In this document: positions 57,450 through 64,000 of the stretch, piece after piece
How the letters are laid out: each line of letters starts with the position of its first letter
How positions within the stretch are numbered: the first letter of the stretch is position 1
NCBI RefSeq assembly: GCF_002088275.1
Contig: NZ_AQQS01000018.1
Span: 46,307-110,306 of the forward strand
From: Aurantimonas sp. 22II-16-19i
GTDB lineage: Bacteria > Pseudomonadota > Alphaproteobacteria > Rhizobiales > Rhizobiaceae
DNA: 64,000 bases
Direction: 5' to 3'
The notes under the pieces: generated by a model
Databases searched by the model: none
What the model was told of the DNA's origin: nothing
What the model saw: only the letters and a program-made list of their open reading frames with translations
Position numbers and translations under genes: made by a program

Positions 57450-57992
57450 TCACAGTTCGCCGGCGGTGCGCACGCGCGCGGCACGGCCGTCGTCCGGGGT
57501 CTCGCCGGCGTCGCTGCGCGGCTCGGGCGAATAGACGAGGCCGCCGGAGCGGATGGCGCGCACGAGCTGGGCGAGGAGGACGAGCGCGAGGGCGAGGCAG
57601 CCGGCCGGCACCGCGGCCGTCACCCAGGCGTAGGAGATGCCGCTGTCGCCGAAGATCCGAGCCGTGTTGAGGAGCGTCAGCTGGATGCCGAACCAGCCCA
57701 TGGTGGCGAGGAAGGCGAGGACGACGACGGCCAGCAGCAGTTCGATCGCGCGGCGCGCCGGAAACGGCAGCTTGGCGACGAAGTAGTCGACGCCGATATG
57801 GGCCTTGCGGCGCATCGCCTTCAGCGCCCCGAAGAAGCACAGCCAGACGAAGGCGGCCTGGGCCATGTCGACCGACCAGATGATCGGATGCCCGACGAAG
57901 CGCGAAAGCGCGCCGGTGAAGACAAGGACGACGACGGCCGCGAGCAGCAGGCGGCCGATGGCGTCCTCCAGGCGGATGACGATTGCTGACAT
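57450..57992 (-). CDS. TRAP transporter small permease (DctQ)
   Basis: The 180-residue protein has four hydrophobic helices and the DctQ landmark FFGALKAMRRKAHIGVDYFV. It forms the transporter membrane complex with DctM. The hydrophilic tail (EPRSDAGETPDDG) is longer than in most relatives. It lies 81 bases after dctP and 10 bases before dctM. Confidence 0.9.
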   Translation of the reverse strand: MSAIVIRLEDAIGRLLLAAVVVLVFTGALSRFVGHPIIWSVDMAQAAFVWLCFFGALKAMRRKAHIGVDYFVAKLPFPARRAIELLLAVVVLAFLATMGWFGIQLTLLNTARIFGDSGISYAWVTAAVPAGCLALALVLLAQLVRAIRSGGLVYSPEPRSDAGETPDDGRAARVRTAGEL

Positions 57993-58073
57993 GAAAGGGA
58001 GAACTTCGCGCCGGTTCGGGAAGGCGAGCCGGCGGCCTTGCGCGAGGCCGCCGGATCCGGACGTCGGGGCCGG

Positions 58074-59057
58074 TCAGTTGCCGGCGAGAACCGCGTCGAC
58101 CTTGGTCTTCAGGTCGGCGTAGCCCAGCGTCTCGTAGACGCCGGCGGTGGCTTCCTTGAAGGGCGTGACGTCGATCTCGTCGATCGACATGCCGGCCTCC
58201 TGCATCTCGGCATCGACCTTGGCAATGGCCTCCTCGGTGCCCTTCGAGGCGGCGTCGCCGGCCGCGAGGGCCTCTTCGGAGACGATCGTCTTGAGGTCGT
58301 CGGGCAGCGAATCGAACCACTGGCCGGAGGTCACGAGGCCGGTGAGCAGGCCGATATGGCCGGTCTTGGTCAGATGCTTGGCGACCTCGTAGAGCTTGGC
58401 GCCGTGGACGGCGGTGTCCTGCGCCTCGGCGGCGTCGATGGCGTTCTGCTGGAGGGCCGGATAGACCTCGGTCCAGCCCATCGGCGTCGGGGTCGCGCCC
58501 ATCGCCTTGATCGTCTCGATCCAGACCGGGGCGCCGGGGGTGCGCATGCGCACGCCGGCAAGGTCGGCCGGCTTGGAGACGGCGTTCTGGGTGACGAGAT
58601 TGCGCTGGCCCTGCCACCAGTTGAAGGACAGGATCTTCAGGCCGGCCTTCGAGTTCAGCTCCTCGGCCCAGCCGGCGAAGAGATCGGAGGTGGTGATCTT
58701 GCGGTACTGGTCGAAGCCGCTGGCGAGATAGGGTCCGCCGAGGACACCGATGTCGTTGACGAAGACCGCGAGCCGGCCGGGATCGACCAGCACGGCGACG
58801 TTCGCCCCGGCGCGGGCCTGCTCGAGCACGTCCTCGTCCTTGCCGAGCTGCGAGCTCGGGAAGATGCGGATCTCGACCTTGCCCTCGGTGCGCTCCTTGA
58901 CCTTGTCGCGGAACTGCTCGAGGCCCTTGTAGATCGGGTCCTGCTGGGTCAGGGCGGTGTTGACGTTGAGCTGGTAGTCCTGGGCGAGGGCAGTCTGCCC
59001 GGAGCCGACGATGAGGCAGCCGACGAGGGCCGCCGCGGCGAAAGCCGTACGAAACAT
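58074..59057 (-). CDS. TRAP transporter substrate-binding protein (DctP), probable uronate type
   Basis: The 327-residue periplasmic protein has a signal peptide (MFRTAFAAAALVGCLIVGSG, cleavage after TALA near residue 25) and the DctP fold with the ligand-binding Arg in GVRMRTPGAP near residue 160. The neighbour uxuA suggests glucuronate, galacturonate or a similar sugar acid as ligand; the protein alone does not prove it. GGGAGG lies 9 bases before the ATG. It is divergent from the second GntR regulator. Confidence 0.9.
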   Translation of the reverse strand: MFRTAFAAAALVGCLIVGSGQTALAQDYQLNVNTALTQQDPIYKGLEQFRDKVKERTEGKVEIRIFPSSQLGKDEDVLEQARAGANVAVLVDPGRLAVFVNDIGVLGGPYLASGFDQYRKITTSDLFAGWAEELNSKAGLKILSFNWWQGQRNLVTQNAVSKPADLAGVRMRTPGAPVWIETIKAMGATPTPMGWTEVYPALQQNAIDAAEAQDTAVHGAKLYEVAKHLTKTGHIGLLTGLVTSGQWFDSLPDDLKTIVSEEALAAGDAASKGTEEAIAKVDAEMQEAGMSIDEIDVTPFKEATAGVYETLGYADLKTKVDAVLAGN

Positions 59058-59108
59058 GGTGTGGAACCTCCCGATTCACGGCAGCGGCGGACTTCTCCCT
59101 CCGATCGC

Positions 59109-59141
59109 TTGCCTGATCTGACTAGTATGGTAGTATGAATC
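59109..59141. promoter_or_regulatory. divergent promoter and candidate GntR operator
   Basis: In the 112-base spacer between dctP and the gntR gene, TTGCCT (59109) and TAGTAT (59131) with 16-base spacing form a possible plus-strand promoter. The same place has a direct repeat AGTATG-GT-AGTATG (59124-59137) and an ACTA/TAGT inverted repeat around GTATGG. On the minus strand, TTGCAA further upstream and CATACT give a weak promoter for dctP. A regulator binding here could control both directions. Confidence 0.4.
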
Positions 59142-59169
59142 TCGCATTTGCAAGTGGAAAATTTCGAGC

Positions 59170-59898
59170 ATGCTGAAGATCGACGAGAAGGGGGCGGTGG
59201 CGCCGCAGATATTCACGGCGCTGCGCCAGGCGATCATCACCATGGCCCTGAAGCCCGGCCAGCCCCTGTCGGAAAAGGAGATCGCCGCGAGCTTCGGCTC
59301 CAGCCGCCAGCCGGCCCGCGAGGCGGTGATCAAGCTCGTCGAGGCCGGTCTCGTGCGCGTCCTGCCCCAGCGCGGCACCTATGTCGTCAAGGTCTCGCCC
59401 CGCCAGGTGGCCGATGCCCGCTTCGTGCGCGAGGCGGTGGAGGTGGCGGTGGCGCGCCATTGCTGCCTGTCGGCGAGCCAAGGCGCGCTGGACGCCCTGG
59501 ACCAGCTGATCGCCGGCCAGGAGGAGGCCGCGGCGGCGAACGACCATGCCGGCTTCCTCGCCCTCGACGAGAAATTCCACAAGGGTCTCGCCGAGGCGAT
59601 CGGCTGCAGCGAGGCCTGGCGGGTGATCGAGACGGGCAAGGCGCAGATGGACCGGGTGCGCTATCTCTCCCTGCCCGAAGCCTCGCCGATGTCGCTGCTC
59701 ATCGACCAGCATCGCGACATCCTGTCCGCCATCCGCGCCGGCGACGCCGACGCGGCGGCGGCCGCCGTGCGCGTCCATCTGCGCGAGATCCTGCTCGTCC
59801 TGCCGCGCCTCGCCAAGGCGTTTCCCGATCTCTTCGAGGACGAGGAGCTGCCCGGCCACGCGGCCGACCTGCAGCCGGTGTTGCGGGTGGGGGCTTGA
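59170..59898 (+). CDS. GntR-family (FadR subfamily) transcriptional regulator
   Basis: The 242-residue protein has an N-terminal winged helix (QAIITMALKPGQPLSEKEIA, SFGSSRQPAREAVIKLVEAG) and a C-terminal FCD domain with the pattern DEKFHKGLAEAIG and downstream His (DQHRDIL and VRVHLREIL), usual for metal-assisted ligand binding. It starts 112 bases from the divergent dctP gene and is the most likely regulator of the TRAP-uxuA operon, as are UxuR and similar proteins in other Proteobacteria. It differs in length and sequence from the GntR at 53822. Confidence 0.9.
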   Translation: MLKIDEKGAVAPQIFTALRQAIITMALKPGQPLSEKEIAASFGSSRQPAREAVIKLVEAGLVRVLPQRGTYVVKVSPRQVADARFVREAVEVAVARHCCLSASQGALDALDQLIAGQEEAAAANDHAGFLALDEKFHKGLAEAIGCSEAWRVIETGKAQMDRVRYLSLPEASPMSLLIDQHRDILSAIRAGDADAAAAAVRVHLREILLVLPRLAKAFPDLFEDEELPGHAADLQPVLRVGA

Positions 59899-59965
59899 GG
59901 AAAGGCGCAGGCCGTCCCGGCAGATGGAGTATCGCTCTGGGCGAGCCGAACGTTGCGGCGGCGCA

Positions 59966-61060
59966 CTAGCCTCGGCTTTCGCCCTTGCCTGACGGGCTGA
60001 CCGCGTCGCCCACCTTGCCGTCGAACACCCGCACCGTCCCGCGGCCGGCGGCCTTCGCCGCGTAGAGCGCGGTGTCGGCATGGCCGTAGAGCGCATCGCC
60101 GCGGCCGTCCTGCGAGAAGGCGATGCCCACCGAGGCGCCGATGTGGATGCGCCGGCCCGCCACGAGGATCGGCCGCTCCATCAGCCGCACCACCGCTGCG
60201 CCGAGACGCAGGGCCGCCGCATGCGCCGTCTGCGGACCGAAGACGACGGCGAACTCGTCGCCGCCGATCCGCGCCACGCAGTCGCTGCGGGAGCGAAGAA
60301 GAGCGAGCCGTCGCCCGACTTCCTTCAGGCAGTCGTCGCCGACGATGTGGCCGAGGTCGTCGTTGACGTCCTTGAAGCGGTCGAGGTCGATCAGCATCAC
60401 GGCGCCCACCGCAGAGGCCGCGACGCCCTCCGCCTCGACGCCCTCCGCCGCGACGCCGCCGATCACGGCCTGGAACCGGCTGCGATTGGCGAGGCCGGTC
60501 AGGGAATCGAACTCCGCCATGGTGCGCAGCCGCAGCGCCGCGGTCTTTTCGGCGGTGATGTCCTGCTTCATGCCGAAGATGCGCACCGGCTCGCCGTCGA
60601 CGCATTCGACCGAGGCGGTGATGCGGATCCAGCGCCGGTTGCCGCGCATGGTGACGATCTCGGCATCGAGGCAGAAGCCGGACCGATCCTCGATGGCCTT
60701 CGAGCGGATCCGCTCCAGCGCCTCGCGGGTGGCTTGCGGATAGCATTCGAGCGTCCTGCCCCGGTCGAGGGCGGAGCCGCGCGGCAGTTCGAAGATGTCG
60801 TAGACGACGTCGGTCCAGCGCAGGCTGGAATCGGCGAGCTCGCATTCCCACACGCCGATCTGCGCCGCCTCCGAAGCGCGGTCGAAGACCTTCCGGCTGT
60901 GGGCGAGCTCCGCCTCGAGCCGCGCGATGACAGCCTGCTGCTCGTCGATCCTGGCTTCCATCCGGGCGATCCGCGCCTTCGAGCAGGCCGCAGACGCCAC
61001 CGCCAGACGAGCATCCGCTGCCGGCGCCTCTGTCAACTTCAGGTGGGTCGCGTGGGACAC
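59966..61060 (-). CDS. PAS-GGDEF diguanylate cyclase
   Basis: This 364-residue protein starts with a coiled coil (RIARMEARIDEQQAVIARLEAE split), then a PAS domain (about 60-175, with ASEAAQIGVWECELADSSLRWTD and the PAC end IFGMKQDITAEK) and a GGDEF domain (about 180-350) with RIGGDEFAVVF intact. It should make cyclic di-GMP in the cytoplasm under control of a signal sensed by PAS. The inhibitory RxxD site is not clear (RSRSDCVAR). A short low-complexity insert GVAAEGVEAEGVAASAVG lies in the GGDEF domain. The start is GTG at 61060; an internal ATG (residue 34) is an alternative. Confidence 0.85.
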   Translation of the reverse strand: MSHATHLKLTEAPAADARLAVASAACSKARIARMEARIDEQQAVIARLEAELAHSRKVFDRASEAAQIGVWECELADSSLRWTDVVYDIFELPRGSALDRGRTLECYPQATREALERIRSKAIEDRSGFCLDAEIVTMRGNRRWIRITASVECVDGEPVRIFGMKQDITAEKTAALRLRTMAEFDSLTGLANRSRFQAVIGGVAAEGVEAEGVAASAVGAVMLIDLDRFKDVNDDLGHIVGDDCLKEVGRRLALLRSRSDCVARIGGDEFAVVFGPQTAHAAALRLGAAVVRLMERPILVAGRRIHIGASVGIAFSQDGRGDALYGHADTALYAAKAAGRGTVRVFDGKVGDAVSPSGKGESRG

Positions 61061-61315
61061 GGCGGGCTTTCGCGGTGAGGACGGGACGATGGACGGAACT
61101 TTAGGAAGCGTTGCTTTCCAGAGCGTAAAATTCGCATGACACTTTTGTCAGGTTCCGCAATCGGATGGCGATCGTTCCCGATGAGGGGATGCAAGACCAT
61201 GATTCGGCGTCCTTGTCATCAGCGCCGCGCATTATTGCATTTTTGAGCAATTCCAGAAGCTGTTGCGGATCTGCCGCAGGTTGATTGCGGCTGAAAAGCG
61301 GCGGCGCATATTTGT

Positions 61316-61330
61316 TGACTCTTTCGATCA
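61316..61330 (+). promoter_or_regulatory. possible RirA-type iron box (TGA-N9-TCA) upstream of the TonB receptor
   Basis: TGACTCTTTCGATCA matches TGA-N9-TCA, the iron-responsive operator form bound by RirA in Rhizobiales. It is 149 bases before the receptor ATG and overlaps a TTGACT-like -35. A TAAAAT -10 follows at 61334. The pattern is short, so a chance match is possible. The 419-base gap 61061-61479 shows no gene on either strand. Confidence 0.4.
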
Positions 61331-61479
61331 TGATAAAATAGCACTGACCGGGCCAGACCCGTCCCGGTTTCCGATAAGACATTGGAATATCGATAAAAAC
61401 GGCGGCGATTTCATCCCTTGGCCAGCTGCGTCCGCCTTGGCGGTTTGCCGCATGCTGCCCCCAGTCATGAGCCGTGACC

Positions 61480-63708
61480 ATGCCCGCTTCGCCCTTCCGG
61501 ATCCGCTTGTCCGCCACCAGCGCCCTCGTTGCCGCAGCGGTTGCCATGATCGGACCGGCCAGGGCCCAGGAGGAGGGCGAGATGATCTCGCTCGACACCG
61601 TGGTGATCACCGGCTCGCGCGCGCCCCAGCGCCTGTCCGAAATCGCCAACACCATCACCGTGGTCGACGAGGAGACGATCCGGGAAGAGGCGCGCGCCGG
61701 CCTGTCGCTGAAGGACATTCTCGGCCAGGAAGTGCCGGCCTTCGATCCCGGCAGCCGCGGCACCCGCACCAATTACGGCCAGAACCTGCGCGGCCGCAGC
61801 GCCCTCGTGCTCATCGACGGCGTGTCGCTGAATTCCGCCCGGGCGATCAGCCGCCAGCTGGATTCGATCGACCCGTTCAACATCGCCCGCATCGAGGTCC
61901 TCTCCGGCGCGACGTCGCTCTATGGCGGCAACGCCTCGGGCGGCATCATCAACATCATCACCAGGAAGGGCAGGGACGCCGCGCCCGGCCTGCACGGCGA
62001 GGTCCAGGCGGGCATCAGCTCCGGCTTCAATTCCAGCGAGGACCGCGACCTCAACGGCGCCGCGGCCGTCACCTACAACGACGAGACCTGGGACATGCGC
62101 CTGTCGATCGCCGGGGCCGATACGAAGGCCTTCTTCGACGGCAACGGCGACATGATCGTTCCCGACATCACCCAGACCTCGACCCAGTTCAACACCGCGG
62201 TGGATGTCTTCGGCAATGTCGGGCTGCAGATCGACGCCAACCAGCGCCTCGAACTGACCGCGCAATATTACGACAGCGCGCAGGACAGCCCCTACGGCCT
62301 CTATTTCGGCACGAACTACTCCGGCCTGCGCGGCAACCCCGAGGACATCGAGATCCGCGACGGCTATTCGTCCGACCTCGACCCGGCGACGAAGCGCGAG
62401 ATGGTGACCGCGAACTATTCCAACGACGATCTGTTCGGCCAGCAGCTGATCCTGCAGGGCTTCTGGCGCTCCGAAACCCTCGACTTCAACCCGTTCCCCG
62501 ATTCCAGCGGGCGGTTCTTCTCGGCTTCCAGCCAGGAGACCGACTTCTACGGCTACAAGGCGGCGATCGTCACCGAGCCGCTGGACCGGCTGAAGCTGAC
62601 CTTCGGCACCGACGGCGATGTGGACGACTTCTCCGCCGGCCAGACGATCTTCGATCCCGTCCTGTCCGCCGCGACCGGCGCGATGGAACTGGAGGACTTC
62701 GCCACGATCGGCCGCTATCCGGGCATCAAGGTCTCGACGCTGTCGGGCTTTGCCCAGGCGAGCTACGAGGCGACCGACTGGCTGACGCTGTCGGGCGGCT
62801 ACCGCCATCAATATGCCAAGACGAAGATCGACGACTTCGTCGCCACGACCCAGCAGGCGGCGATCGCCCTCGGCCTCGCCACCGGCGCCGACTCGATTCC
62901 GGGCGGGTCGGTCGACTATTCCGCCAACCTCTTCAACGTCGGCGCCACCGTCGACGTCGGTGCCGGCAGCCAGGTCTACGGCAATTTCAGCCAGGGCTTC
63001 GAGCTTCCCGATCCCGCAAAATACTACGGCCAGGGCAACTATGCCCTGTCCGGCGGCCGCTACGTCCTCCTGTCATCGATCAATGTCGACGATTCCGCCC
63101 TCGGCGCCATCAAGACCGATTCCTACGAGCTCGGCTATCGCTATGGCGACGACACGTTCAAGGGCCAGATCGCCGGCTACTATTCGCTCTCCGACAAGAC
63201 GGTCGATTACGACCGGACCTCGCTGCTGCTGTCGCTCGTCGACCAGGAGCGCCGGGTCTACGGTGTCGAGGGCAAGCTCGACGTCGAGCTGCCGCACGGC
63301 TTCGACACCGGCGTGATCGGCCATTACGTCCGCTCCGAGGTCAAGGACGGGGGCGACTGGGTCGCCTCCCCGGTCACCGACGCCAGCACCTCGACGCTCG
63401 GCGGCCACATCGGCTGGTCGAACGAGATCTTCAAGGTCGCCCTCAACGGCCAGCACATCTTCGACTACGAGGACGACGCCGGCCTGGAACTCGAAGGCTA
63501 CACGCTGTTCGACCTCGTCGGCTCCTACAAGTACCAGCCGGCCGACCTGACCGTGAACTTCGGCGTCCTCAACCTCTTCGACAAGGACTACACGACGATC
63601 TGGGGGCAGCGCGCCAAGATCTTCTACGGCGCCTACGCCAGCGAGGAAGTGTTCGACTACAAGGGCCGCGGCCGCACCTTCACCGTCTCGATGACGAAGG
63701 AGTTCTGA
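61480..63708 (+). CDS. TonB-dependent siderophore/haem receptor
   Basis: This 742-residue outer membrane receptor has a signal peptide (MPASPFRIRLSATSALVAAA, cleavage after ARA near residue 27), a TonB-box-like ISLDTVVITGSR, a plug domain (about 40-160, with RGRSALVLIDGVSL and IARIEVLSGATSLYGGNASGG) and a 22-strand barrel ending in FTVSMTKEF, terminal Phe included. Ligand is most likely a ferric siderophore; haem is possible. The GTG six bases before the ATG 61480 is an alternative start. The downstream iron-type ABC ATPase begins 7 bases later, and the spacing suggests an operon. Confidence 0.9.
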   Translation: MPASPFRIRLSATSALVAAAVAMIGPARAQEEGEMISLDTVVITGSRAPQRLSEIANTITVVDEETIREEARAGLSLKDILGQEVPAFDPGSRGTRTNYGQNLRGRSALVLIDGVSLNSARAISRQLDSIDPFNIARIEVLSGATSLYGGNASGGIINIITRKGRDAAPGLHGEVQAGISSGFNSSEDRDLNGAAAVTYNDETWDMRLSIAGADTKAFFDGNGDMIVPDITQTSTQFNTAVDVFGNVGLQIDANQRLELTAQYYDSAQDSPYGLYFGTNYSGLRGNPEDIEIRDGYSSDLDPATKREMVTANYSNDDLFGQQLILQGFWRSETLDFNPFPDSSGRFFSASSQETDFYGYKAAIVTEPLDRLKLTFGTDGDVDDFSAGQTIFDPVLSAATGAMELEDFATIGRYPGIKVSTLSGFAQASYEATDWLTLSGGYRHQYAKTKIDDFVATTQQAAIALGLATGADSIPGGSVDYSANLFNVGATVDVGAGSQVYGNFSQGFELPDPAKYYGQGNYALSGGRYVLLSSINVDDSALGAIKTDSYELGYRYGDDTFKGQIAGYYSLSDKTVDYDRTSLLLSLVDQERRVYGVEGKLDVELPHGFDTGVIGHYVRSEVKDGGDWVASPVTDASTSTLGGHIGWSNEIFKVALNGQHIFDYEDDAGLELEGYTLFDLVGSYKYQPADLTVNFGVLNLFDKDYTTIWGQRAKIFYGAYASEEVFDYKGRGRTFTVSMTKEF

Positions 63709-63714
63709 TCGCAG

Positions 63715-64000
63715 ATGGAAAGTCTTTCCATCACCGGCGAGACGGCGCCCGCGGGTCCTCCAGCCGCGGGCGCCGACCTGTTCGCGCTGAAGGGCGCCGG
63801 ATATGTCGTCGGCGGGACGCGAATTCTGGCGCCGCTCGACCTCGCCATTCCGGCCGGCCGCTTCGTCGCGCTGCTCGGCCACAACGGCTCGGGCAAGTCG
63901 ACGCTCCTGTCGATGCTCGGCCGCCAGTTGCAGCCGAGCGAGGGCGAGATCGTCTTCGCCGGCGATCCGATCGGCCGCTATGGCAGGCGCGGCCTCGCCC
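63715..64000 (+). CDS. iron-siderophore/haem ABC transporter ATP-binding protein (partial)
   Basis: The first 95 codons of an ABC ATPase are present before the window ends. Walker A is GHNGSGKST near residue 57, in the FALLGHNGSGKSTLLSMLGR-like context (FVALL here) of FecE/FepC/FhuC-type importers. A 20-residue alanine- and proline-rich leader precedes the conserved domain, so the true start might be somewhat later. It follows the TonB receptor by 6 bases, which fits ferric-siderophore uptake across the inner membrane. Permease and binding protein genes would be beyond the window. Confidence 0.88.
   Translation, partial: MESLSITGETAPAGPPAAGADLFALKGAGYVVGGTRILAPLDLAIPAGRFVALLGHNGSGKSTLLSMLGRQLQPSEGEIVFAGDPIGRYGRRGLA

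Overview
The window is one continuous stretch of high-GC chromosome from an alphaproteobacterium, most likely of the order Hyphomicrobiales (Rhizobiales). The support is the gene set: a thuA-thuB pair, a DUF1217 flagella-associated protein behind a perfect CtrA-type site (TTAA-N7-TTAA), a phaR-type poly-hydroxybutyrate regulator, an alphaproteobacterial-style SRP RNA, a possible RirA-type iron box, and the TRAP and ABC sugar transporters common in soil and plant-associated members. The genus is not identifiable by reading alone. No insertion sequence, prophage, CRISPR array or tRNA was seen. Gene density is high and many operons use ATGA overlaps.

Layout. (1) 1-4.1 kb, purine catabolism: BMP-family purine-type binding protein, membrane cytochrome c urate oxidase puuD, guanine deaminase guaD. 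(2) 4.3-12 kb, GlgE pathway operon: glgE, a treS-maltokinase fusion and glgB, turning trehalose into branched alpha-glucan. (3) 12-24 kb, a diguanylate cyclase and a dispersed set of transglutaminase, circularly permuted ATP-grasp/alpha-E, transglutaminase-DUF2126 and zinc-peptidase genes; this combination has been predicted, but to my knowledge not shown, to make or modify peptides. A NaChBac-type sodium channel, a PRC-barrel protein, a BrnA-like orphan antitoxin and a lipoprotein are interspersed. (4) 24.6-33.1 kb, treZ-malQ-treY, which releases trehalose from alpha-glucan, followed by thuA-thuB for oxidative trehalose breakdown. With region 2 this makes a trehalose-glucan cycle. (5) 33.1-36.2 kb, dispersed repeats, a CtrA-type site and a seven-repeat DUF1217 protein. 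(6) 36.4-43.5 kb, poly-hydroxybutyrate genes phaB, phaA and phaR, split by a patatin-like lipase and a lipoprotein, then a TPR-glycosyltransferase. (7) 43.5-48.6 kb, housekeeping: nudC, a HIT protein, SRP RNA (ffs), amn and a membrane-anchored endonuclease/exonuclease/phosphatase protein. (8) 48.9-59.9 kb, sugar acid and galactofuranose-type uptake: ytfQ-ytfR-ytfT-yjfF plus a GntR regulator, a 251-bp palindromic element, uxuA with a TRAP transporter, and a second, divergent GntR regulator. (9) 60-64 kb, a PAS-GGDEF protein, then a TonB-dependent receptor and the start of an iron-type ABC ATPase, cut by the window edge.

The genes suggest a free-living heterotroph that manages carbon reserves (glycogen-like glucan, trehalose, poly-hydroxybutyrate), recovers nitrogen from purines and takes up plant-derived sugars and uronates. 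The least understood part is the amidoligase/transglutaminase/peptidase set at 13.7-23.7 kb, which lies between the two halves of the trehalose-glucan system.
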